Origin: Kineosporia babensis
GTDB lineage: Bacteria > Actinomycetota > Actinomycetes > Actinomycetales > Kineosporiaceae
Assembly: GCF_021129305.1 (NCBI RefSeq)
Contig: NZ_JAJOMB010000035.1
Span: forward strand, 1 to 64,000
Length of the DNA: 64,000 bases
Direction: 5' to 3'
The notes under the pieces are model-generated. The model saw only the letters and a program-made list of their open reading frames with translations, made no database searches and had not been told where the DNA came from. Positions within the stretch are counted from its first letter, which is position 1. Every line of letters begins with the position of its first letter. Position numbers and translations under genes: made by a program. This document shows, in pieces, positions 43,509 through 50,362 of this stretch.

Positions 43509-43808
43509 ATGCCCTTGACCGTCGCGCCCGGCGTGGACCGGAACAAATCCACTGCACTCTGGCGAAACCGCGGCTACCCCCGTGCTGTGAACAACCTCGC
43601 CGTCCAGGCCCTCACCGCGACCTACGCCGCCAGCAAAGCCATCGTGGACGAAACGCCGTCTGCACCGCTGTCACCGAAACCACCGCCGACTAACCAACCG
43701 GCTTGGTCGGTACCACCACCAAGCCGACCAAGCCGTCACCAGGCCGACCAAAGAACCCCGCCGCGTCCCGCGGTGGGGTTCTTCACACCTCGATCCTCGG
43801 CATCCTGA
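43509..43808 (+). CDS. Hypothetical small protein
   Basis: A 99-codon frame of which about the first 45 residues look protein-like (AVNNLAVQALTATYAASKAI) and the rest is Pro-rich, antisense to a strong hairpin. An internal GTG at 43587 is an alternative start. No ribosome binding site is obvious. Low confidence that it is translated. Confidence 0.3.
   Translation: MPLTVAPGVDRNKSTALWRNRGYPRAVNNLAVQALTATYAASKAIVDETPSAPLSPKPPPTNQPAWSVPPPSRPSRHQADQRTPPRPAVGFFTPRSSAS
43751..43783. terminator. Bidirectional hairpin terminator
   Basis: AAGAACCCC / GGGGTTCTT arms (9 bp, perfect) extended by GC-rich pairs form a very stable hairpin flanked by A/T on both sides. It separates the replication-like region from the membrane protein gene at 43938. 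Confidence 0.7.
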
Positions 43809-43937
43809 ACGACGTTGACATCGGCATGTTCAGCGGCGTCGAACAGTCACCCACGTTCGTGTAAACGCTGGATCGTCAAAGTCGAAGCTCAGCCCCGCCC
43901 ACTGCAGCACCGCTCCCAAGCGCTGCGCGGTGCCATC

Positions 43938-44756
43938 ATGACCGTGATGACCACCCGCGCAAAGACCCCGCTTCCGTGGACGGTGCCGGCCCACCTGACA
44001 CCCTCCTGGCGGCGCCTGCCCCGCCTGGCCTGGATCGCCGCCACCGGCGTCGCACCCGACCTTGGCCGCGCCCAGATCCTGGCCGTCGCCCCCTTCATCC
44101 CACTCCTGCTGCCTCTGCTGACCGCGGCCCGCGCCACTGGCCAACTCGCCGCCCACCCCCGCGCCCTGGTCATCGTCGCCCACCGCCGCCACGCACCCAT
44201 CACCCTGGCCGGCCTGTGCCTGACCCAGATCATCCTGATCCTGGCCATCACCTCAGCCGCCCTCGTGATCGCCGTCCCACCAGCCTGGTGGACCTGGCTC
44301 AACTCCCTCCTGTTTACCGGTCTAGTCATCGCAGGCCTGCAGTTCGCGGTCACTTGCGTCCCCACCGTCCTGGTTTCCCTGCGCTCACACAGGCGGCCAG
44401 CCCTCGACCACACCCCGTCCCTGGCACCGGTCCTGATCCCGGCCCACGCCATCCACCTCACCTGCGCCGCCGCCTGGCCACGACGCCACGGACACGGCGC
44501 CCGCCTGTGGAACGATCTCGCCGCAGCCCAACAGCCCACTGACCGGCCCGTCGTGGCCCGCGCCGCCACGCCGGCTCTGGCCCGTCGTTACGCCACCGCC
44601 ACCACACCACCCGGCATCGTCCACGACCGCACCGTCGTCTGGCGCGCCCCAGGACCTGAACGGGCAAGAGGCACAACCGAACACGCTCAGTACGGTGCGG
44701 TCCATGAGTCAGGACAGCGACCTCCACCAGTCGCACCGGCGAGCGCTGATCCCTGA
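43938..44756 (+). CDS. Multi-pass membrane protein
   Basis: This 272-residue protein has about four TM helices (ILAVAPFIPLLLPLLTAA; LTQIILILAITSAALVIAV; LNSLLFTGLVIAGLQFAVT; a weaker one near LAPVLIPAHAIHLTCAAA) and a charged C-terminal tail. ATG 43938 is chosen because the first 41 codons of the longer frame look non-coding. The next frame overlaps it. No family recognised. Confidence 0.6.
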   Translation: MTVMTTRAKTPLPWTVPAHLTPSWRRLPRLAWIAATGVAPDLGRAQILAVAPFIPLLLPLLTAARATGQLAAHPRALVIVAHRRHAPITLAGLCLTQIILILAITSAALVIAVPPAWWTWLNSLLFTGLVIAGLQFAVTCVPTVLVSLRSHRRPALDHTPSLAPVLIPAHAIHLTCAAAWPRRHGHGARLWNDLAAAQQPTDRPVVARAATPALARRYATATTPPGIVHDRTVVWRAPGPERARGTTEHAQYGAVHESGQRPPPVAPASADP

Positions 44757-45159
44757 CCTCGAAGGAGCATCACTGGCCACCCTGCGCGGCTTCGAAGAAG
44801 CCCTGCTCATGCTCGACGACTGGGACGTCGTACCCGACGACCCTGACCCCCATCTAGCTACCTGCCACGATTGCCGGGGGAGTCGGCCTCGACGTCGTCG
44901 TGCGCCTGCAAAGCAGGCTGTACCCGACCAGGAGCACACCGCCGAGACCCACGGACGTCTCCTGGCGCCCCTGGGCCGCGCCCGCGGCCGCCACACCGGT
45001 CCCGGGCGCTACGAATATGCCCCTGACCGAGATCCTCGTCGTGTCCAGCGACGTGAACGCAGGGGGCGCTATTGGGCCCAGGCTCTCGGCCACCCAGGCC
45101 TGGATCCCGCGATCAGCCAGGCCACCGAGCACCTTGCTGGCAGCGCCGTCTATTCTTGA
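44704..45159 (+). CDS. Hypothetical protein (uncertain frame)
   Basis: A 151-codon frame overlapping the membrane protein gene by 53 bp. The N-terminus (DLEGASLATLRGFEEALLMLDDWDVV) looks coding; the middle is very Arg-rich and may reflect a frameshift. The C-terminus (RRERRGRYWAQALGHPGLDP) looks coding again. It may be real, or two fragments joined by error. Confidence 0.4.
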   Translation: MSQDSDLHQSHRRALIPDLEGASLATLRGFEEALLMLDDWDVVPDDPDPHLATCHDCRGSRPRRRRAPAKQAVPDQEHTAETHGRLLAPLGRARGRHTGPGRYEYAPDRDPRRVQRRERRGRYWAQALGHPGLDPAISQATEHLAGSAVYS

Positions 45160-45284
45160 ACATCCCTGTCGAGCAGATCGCGCGTCTGGCCGGCCTGCTC
45201 AACCTCACTTGGACTCGCCGCCGACCTCCTCGTCTCTGGATAGCCTGGCGGATTGCGTGAGCGGAGGGCCCGCTCGGACGACTG

Positions 45285-45318
45285 GTTGTAACAGCTCGAT
45301 CTGGCCCCAAGTTCCCAG
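45285..45318 (-). repeat. Dispersed repeat, copy 3 (part)
   Basis: On the minus strand this copy has AACTTGGGGCCAGATC followed by AGCTGTTACAACCA, matching the second half of the copy at 24930-25016. The first half is absent. Confidence 0.5.
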
Positions 45319-45373
45319 GACGACATTGCACGCTGCCCGCTAGAACTCCTCGTTAGTCAGCGATTTAGTCGGC

Positions 45374-45435
45374 CCCGAGCACCGAGCACCGAGCACCGAG
45401 CACCGAGCACCGAGCCCCGAGCCCCGAGCCCCGAG
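45374..45435. repeat. Heptameric tandem repeat (ACCGAGC/CCCGAGC)
   Basis: Nearly nine head-to-tail copies of a 7-bp unit: one CCCGAGC, five ACCGAGC, then two and a partial CCCGAGC. It lies in the 406-bp non-coding gap 45160-45565. Such arrays vary in copy number by slippage. The gap otherwise contains a dispersed repeat and no gene. Confidence 0.85.
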
Positions 45436-45565
45436 TGGCGACGATTGTGCTGACGAGGCCAAACCTCTGAATGCTGCCCTGAGGTGCATCGTGGGTGCAT
45501 CTTAGATGGTGCAGGAACATCGCACCGGCCAGTCGGCAGGGGGCTGCGGATCCGAGAATGCCTGT

Positions 45566-46087
45566 ATGGACATTGCCTCGCTCGTGTCGGCCGTGGCGGC
45601 GACGACCGGTGCGGCGCTGGCCGGTGTCAGCGTGTACATCTCCGGACGCCGGGACGAGTCGAAATGGCGCCGGGAGGTGCTGCTGGAGACCTGTGAGGCG
45701 TTCCTGAACGCCAGCTTCGAGACGGCAAGGGCGGGCCGGCAGTTGGCGGGCTTTCCCGCGCCCCGAGACGCTGTCACCAGGGACGAGCCCGAGTTGCGCA
45801 TCAGCATGGCCTATCGGGCCAAGATGGACCTCATGACCAGGCTCCGAATCCTGGCTGACGAGAACGTCATTACGGCGGCAGAAGACGTTCACCTGGCTGA
45901 CATGCGCTTCCTTGATGCAGTTTCGGGCTGGAACACAGCACCGAGCATCGAGGAATTTGACGCGGTGAGAGCCCACGTTCAGGACGAGCAAGGCAGGTTC
46001 ATCACGGCCACGCGATCGCTTCTGCACATCAAGGGCCGTACGGTCAGAGTGCGGAACATCTCCCGACCACGACCTATTACGAGTTGA
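45566..46087 (+). CDS. Membrane-anchored hypothetical protein
   Basis: This 173-residue protein has an N-terminal TM helix (IASLVSAVAATTGAALAGVSVYI) followed by a helical cytoplasmic domain (KWRREVLLETCEAFLNASFETARAG; YRAKMDLMTRLRILADENVITAAEDVHL). ATG 45566 is preferred because it starts the membrane segment; a longer start at 45506 adds unlikely residues. No family assigned. Confidence 0.6.
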   Translation: MDIASLVSAVAATTGAALAGVSVYISGRRDESKWRREVLLETCEAFLNASFETARAGRQLAGFPAPRDAVTRDEPELRISMAYRAKMDLMTRLRILADENVITAAEDVHLADMRFLDAVSGWNTAPSIEEFDAVRAHVQDEQGRFITATRSLLHIKGRTVRVRNISRPRPITS

Positions 46088-46196
46088 CCGGGCCGCGGGC
46101 CCGACGGGCAGGCGGATACCTCGCTGAGGCAGCCGACTTCCTTGGCCTGCACGCGCCTAACCACCAGGCGTTGACGAATCCAACAGGCCCTGAACG

Positions 46197-46460
46197 GTGG
46201 ATTCAGATAGGCGCAAGCTCGCCGAGTATGACGCCATGATGGAGAAGTTGGAGGGGTACAAGCTGTGGCTGGTGACCAGCCTCCCGGACCCTACTCCCGA
46301 ACAGCTCCTGGAAATCCGGCGCGCGAAGTACGAGGAGTACCGGCGCGAGGGTGGAACGGGAACCTGGGAGTCGTACGACCACTACTTCAGTACGAATCCC
46401 GAGGCGCGGGAGGCTATGAAAGATGAGGCGGCTATGGCTCAGGCCAGGTCTCAGCAGTGA
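46197..46460 (+). pseudogene. 5' part of a gene split by the IS21 element
   Basis: An 87-codon acidic, helical frame (KLAEYDAMMEKLEGYKLWLV; EQLLEIRRAKYEEYRREGGTG) whose stop TGA is the first codon of the IS21 element at 46458. Removing the element and one 6-bp target copy joins it in frame to 49090-49872, giving 347 residues. It is called pseudogene for that reason; if the join is fortuitous, it is simply a small hypothetical gene. No family recognised. Confidence 0.6.
46452..46457 (+). repeat. Target-site duplication, left copy
   Basis: CAGCAG directly flanks the left end of the IS21 element and is repeated at 49084-49089 on the right. It matches the 4-8 bp duplications of IS21 elements. 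Confidence 0.75.
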
Positions 46461-46587
46461 CGGCGGCCATGCCAAGCTCCCCGTAGGCGGCCATTTACCG
46501 CCCCACTGATGGCCAGGGTTCTCCCCGCGGATGGCCAGATACCTCCCCACTGGCTGGGTCCGATCGCCGGTCGGCAAGGGTCGTCCG

Positions 46588-48141
46588 GTGAAGAACAGCA
46601 GGGAGATCATGGAGATCCTCGAGGCGTATGACCTCACGGGTAGTTACCGCGCCGCCGCGGAACTGGCCGGGTGTGACCATCACACGGTGGCCCGTTATGT
46701 GAAGATGCGGGCGGCGGGCCTTCACCCGGACAAGCGCCAGCACCGGGCGCGGTCGATCGATGAGTTCCTGCCCAAGATCGAAGAACTGGTGGTCCGTTCT
46801 CACGGGAAGGTCCGCGCGGACGTGGTCCACCGGCGGATCCTCGCGATGGGCTTCACCGGCGGTGAACGCACGACCCGCCGCACGGTCGCGGAGGCCAAGT
46901 CGCAGTGGCGGGCCGGGCGCCGGCGGGTCTATCGGCCGTGGGTCGTCGAGCCGGGCCTGTGGTTGCAGTACGACTACGGGCACGGCCCGATCGTCGGTGG
47001 CCGGCAGACCGTGCTGTGGTGCGCGTGGCTGGCCTGGTCACGGTTTCGGGTGGTGATCCCGATCTGGGACAAGACCGTCCCGACCGTGACAGCGTGCCTT
47101 GATGCGACGTTCCGGCGGATCGGCGGGGTCCCTGCCTACGTCCTGACGGACAACGAGAAGACCGTCACCACAGACCATGTCGCCGGGATCGCCATCCGCA
47201 ACCCGGAGATCGTGGAAGTCGCCCGGCACTACGGGACCACGATCCGCACCTGCGTGCCGGCCGACCCGGAGACCAAGGGCGGTTCGGAGGCCACGGTCCG
47301 GATCGCGAAGGCCGATCTGGTGCCCACCGAAGCGAACCTGCTGGGCGACTACCGAACTTTCGGGGAGCTCGAGGCCGCCTGCCGCGTCTTCTGCGAAGAG
47401 GTCAACGGCCGGGTTCACCGCGAGAGCCGGGCCCGCCCGGTTGATCGGCTGGCCGAGGAGCAGCAGCGGCTGCATCCGCAGCCGGGAAAGCCGTTCACGG
47501 CGGCGTTCGGCACGACCCGGAGAGTGAACTGGGACGGCACGATCTCGGTGGAGGCAGTGCGTTACTCGGTTCCGCACCAGTTGATCGACACCCGGGTCTG
47601 GGCCCGTTTCCACGGCGAGGAACTCATCGTGACCGCGGTGGACGAGCAGGGCCAGACCAGCGAGGTTGCCCGCCACCAGCGGGGAACCCCCGGCAACCCG
47701 GTCCTTGACGAAACCCACTACCCACCGAGGGAAGACAAGAATGCTGACCGGACTCCGCGGGCTCGCACGAGCGCCGAGGCCGAGTTTCTGGCCCTGGGAC
47801 CGGGTGCTGCGGCCTGGCTGGTCGAGGCCGGCGCGGCGGGCGCCAGGCGTGTTCCGGCGAAGATGGCCGAGGCCGTGGCGCTGGCGAAGCTCTACTCGCC
47901 CGGGCAGGTTGACCGGGCCCTGGGAACCGCGGCGGTCACGGCGCGGTTCGCCGAGCCCGATCTGCTCTCGATCCTGGACTACCAGAGCGTCCATGACCAG
48001 GCCGAGCCCACCCGCCGCAGCGAAACACACTCCCTGCAGCCAGGAACCGCGGCCTGGTCCACCTTCGGCCGCCCCACCCAGCACCTCGAGCTGACCGAGA
48101 CATCCGACCTGATCGAGCCTGACGAAAGTGATCACAGCTGA
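46588..48141 (+). CDS. istA: IS21-family transposase IstA
   Basis: This 517-residue transposase has an HTH region (SREIMEILEAYDLTGSYRAAA) and an rve DDE core with Asp in LQYDYGHGP, Asp in VLTDNEKTV and Glu in KGGSEATVRI. GTG 46588 is preferred to ATG 46531 because AAGGG precedes it and the earlier codons lie in the terminal-repeat zone. It overlaps istB by one base (TGATG). Confidence 0.92.
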   Translation: MKNSREIMEILEAYDLTGSYRAAAELAGCDHHTVARYVKMRAAGLHPDKRQHRARSIDEFLPKIEELVVRSHGKVRADVVHRRILAMGFTGGERTTRRTVAEAKSQWRAGRRRVYRPWVVEPGLWLQYDYGHGPIVGGRQTVLWCAWLAWSRFRVVIPIWDKTVPTVTACLDATFRRIGGVPAYVLTDNEKTVTTDHVAGIAIRNPEIVEVARHYGTTIRTCVPADPETKGGSEATVRIAKADLVPTEANLLGDYRTFGELEAACRVFCEEVNGRVHRESRARPVDRLAEEQQRLHPQPGKPFTAAFGTTRRVNWDGTISVEAVRYSVPHQLIDTRVWARFHGEELIVTAVDEQGQTSEVARHQRGTPGNPVLDETHYPPREDKNADRTPRARTSAEAEFLALGPGAAAWLVEAGAAGARRVPAKMAEAVALAKLYSPGQVDRALGTAAVTARFAEPDLLSILDYQSVHDQAEPTRRSETHSLQPGTAAWSTFGRPTQHLELTETSDLIEPDESDHS

Positions 48142-48971
48142 TGAGTGCGTCTTCCTTGAGCACGTCCCGTTCCGGTCCTCTCGCGGCAGGGCTGCGGACC
48201 GTTCCCGGCAGCGGGCCCGACCCGCTGGAAGAAGCCCTGGCCCTGACCCGCCGGCTGAAACTGCCTCACATCCGCCGGGCCCTGGCCGATGTCGTGCCCA
48301 CCGCCAAGGCCCAGCGCTGGGACCCCGCCGAGGTCGTGCGTGTCCTACTGGCCGAGGAAGCCGCCGGCCGTGACCGGGCCAACCTCCACACCCGCCGCAA
48401 ACGCGCGGCGTTCCCCACCGGCAAGACGTTCGGGGACTGGGACGAGGCCAAATCGTCCATCCCCCGAGCCACCCAGGACGCGCTCAAGGCCCTCGAATGG
48501 ATCGGGCGCCGCGAGAACCTTTCCATCTGCGGGCCTTCCGGAACGGGCAAGTCCCACTTCAGTGAAGCCATCGGCCAAGCCGCGATCGAGGCTGGGATGA
48601 GCGTTGCCTGGTTCACCATCGAAGACCTCGGCGTCCTGGTCCGCCGCCACCGCGCCGACGACTCCATTGCCCGCGCCCTGAACCGGATCATCCGCTCCGA
48701 CCTCATCATCGTCGATGACATCGGCCTGCTCCCGGTCTCACCCGACGCCGCCGAAGGCTTCTACCGACTTGTCGATGCCGCCTACGAACGCCGGTCCGTG
48801 GCCGTCAGCAGCAACCTGCACCCCTCGGGCTTCGACGAGATCATGCCCAAAACCCTCGCCACCGCCACCGTTGACCGGCTCCTGCACCACGCCCACATCG
48901 TCGTCACCGACGGTGACAGCTACCGGCTCGCCCAGGCCACCACCGGCCAAGGCGTCAAGCCCTTCAGCTAA
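48141..48971 (+). CDS. istB: IS21-family helper ATPase IstB
   Basis: This 276-residue AAA+ ATPase has a Walker A motif (CGPSGTGKSHFSEAIG), Walker B (LIIVDDIGLLPVS) and a sensor-like block (SVAVSSNLHPSGFDEI). IstB proteins assemble on DNA and stimulate IstA transposition and target choice. Translationally coupled to istA. No damage seen. Confidence 0.92.
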   Translation: MSASSLSTSRSGPLAAGLRTVPGSGPDPLEEALALTRRLKLPHIRRALADVVPTAKAQRWDPAEVVRVLLAEEAAGRDRANLHTRRKRAAFPTGKTFGDWDEAKSSIPRATQDALKALEWIGRRENLSICGPSGTGKSHFSEAIGQAAIEAGMSVAWFTIEDLGVLVRRHRADDSIARALNRIIRSDLIIVDDIGLLPVSPDAAEGFYRLVDAAYERRSVAVSSNLHPSGFDEIMPKTLATATVDRLLHHAHIVVTDGDSYRLAQATTGQGVKPFS

Positions 48972-49083
48972 CCCAACCCACCCCAGGCCGGGGAGATATC
49001 TGGCCACCGTTGGGGAGAACTACCTGGCCGCCAGTGGGGAGGAAAACTGGCCGCCTGCGGGGACAAACGCTTGGCCGTTGACA

Positions 49084-49089
49084 CAGCAG
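49084..49089 (+). repeat. Target-site duplication, right copy
   Basis: CAGCAG directly after the right end of the IS21 element, identical to 46452-46457. Confidence 0.75.
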
Positions 49090-49872
49090 CTAGAGGTCAA
49101 CACTTTCATGTTCAGGCACGAGGACGAACGGGGCTCCTTCCAGGTGGACGGCGAAAGCCTGGGCCTTTCGGTCACCCCGCAGTGGCTCGAGGACAACCCG
49201 GAGGGCCTGCGTGGCCTGTTCGATCAGCCCTTGCCGGTCATGGTGTGGACGACTCGCCAGGGCGGCGAGCACAACTACTGGTGCTTCGAGGATCAGCTCT
49301 ACCGCACCGAGGACACATCGGTGGACGAGTACGAGGCAGGCGAGCAAATCGCCGAGCTTCTCGGCGCAGAGTCTCCCGCCGTCGATGCCGTGCCGGTGCC
49401 TGAGCAAGCTCCCCAGTTTCGCCAGCAGCCGACCACGACCGTTCACTCCAAGGTCTCCTGGCTGGCCGGTGAAGTCCGGATCCATCTCAGCGAGGACCTG
49501 CTGATCGTCAAAGAGGCGGTCTCCCCCGGATCGCAGGTGGCCGTCTACCAGAGCTCGCTGGTCGAGGATCTGGCGCAGAAGATCCTAGCCCTCAACCAGC
49601 GCGCGATTCCCGTCGTGCTGGAGCCAGAAGCTGTCTTCAGCAACGGAGAGATCCTTGCCGCAAGGCTCCCCGAGCAGCGCAGTCCCGGGCCGTCGACGCC
49701 ACGTTGGCGACCAGGCTGTCACCTGGTCTGGTACGGGCCGAACAACTGGTGGGTGGACGAGAACGCCGCTCTGGGGCAGGCTATCGCCGAGATCGACCGG
49801 CGTTTCACCCCCTACCAGGCCGAGCCCCAGCCCGGGATCGGTGGCCGGACGGGGACGGCCTTGTTCACGTAG
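49090..49872 (+). pseudogene. 3' part of a gene split by the IS21 element
   Basis: A 260-codon frame runs from the IS21 target site to 49872. It continues in frame with 46197-46457 once the element and one target copy are removed. It has WLEDNPEGLRGLFDQPLPVMVW, an acidic middle part and a C-terminal block (HLVWYGPNNWWVDENAALGQAI). No family recognised. It could restart at ATG 49109 (a GAGG lies 11 bp upstream), so expression as a shorter protein is possible. Confidence 0.6.
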
Positions 49873-50188
49873 GGTCGGCCGCTGCATAGCTGGAGGCATG
49901 TCGCCTTAGCTGTCCTTGTTCGCACTGTTCCTCGGCCACCTGGGCAATGCGGGCCTTCACGTCGGGCCCCAGCCGGGTCCAGCCGAAGACCCGGGCAACC
50001 ACCTCGATCAGGGCGTCCAGGTCGACCCCGCCGGCGTCTCGCACCAGGTTCACCACCGCGATGGTCAGTTCGGAATCGTGCACCTGGTCCACCTTGCGCA
50101 GGCAGTCCTCGACCGGCGTCCGCACGGTATTGATGTACGAGCCCGTCGTCGCCGCTGAAAAAGCCGATGAAATCAGGGGTACAGTCAC
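49865..50188 (-). CDS. Small hypothetical protein, possible helicase-tail fragment
   Basis: A 107-residue minus-strand frame starting at GTG 50188. Its middle (LVRDAGGVDLDALIEVVARVFGWTRLG) resembles the small C-terminal winged domain (DUF3320-like) found at the end of large AAA/helicase proteins in defence-type loci. It is too short for such an enzyme, so it would be an isolated or truncated domain. The resemblance is by eye only. Confidence 0.4.
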   Translation of the reverse strand: MTVPLISSAFSAATTGSYINTVRTPVEDCLRKVDQVHDSELTIAVVNLVRDAGGVDLDALIEVVARVFGWTRLGPDVKARIAQVAEEQCEQGQLRRHASSYAAADPT

Positions 50189-50362
50189 TAAGAGCGCTCC
50201 CCGAACGTGCTTCTAACTCCATAGACAAGATCAGAATGTCACTGTCGGACGGGCAGTCTCACCATTTTGCGGACATCACCTCATCAGGCTTCCTGCAAGA
50301 CCAGGGCTAAATAGCGGCCGTTAAATCTGGCCCCGTCTTCCTCTGCCTGGACAGGAGGCTGG

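Larger units (their letters stand above)
46458..49083 (+). mobile_element. Complete IS21-family element
   Basis: The 2626-bp element has matching terminal inverted repeats of about 36 bp: TGACGGCGGCCATGCC at the left and the complement of TGTCAACGGCCAAGCG at the right, then CCCCG(C/T)AGGCGGCCA in both. Multiple inner TGGCCAG...CTCCCC repeats, expected transposase binding sites, lie inside each end. Genes istA and istB are intact. The flanking 6-bp duplication CAGCAG indicates a recent insertion. Confidence 0.9.

Noticed and set aside
45374-45435. CRISPR array
   Set aside because: The units are 7 bp with no spacers; this is a simple tandem repeat.
47038-48135. 365-residue minus-strand frame
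   Set aside because: It is antisense to istA, which has a clear DDE core.
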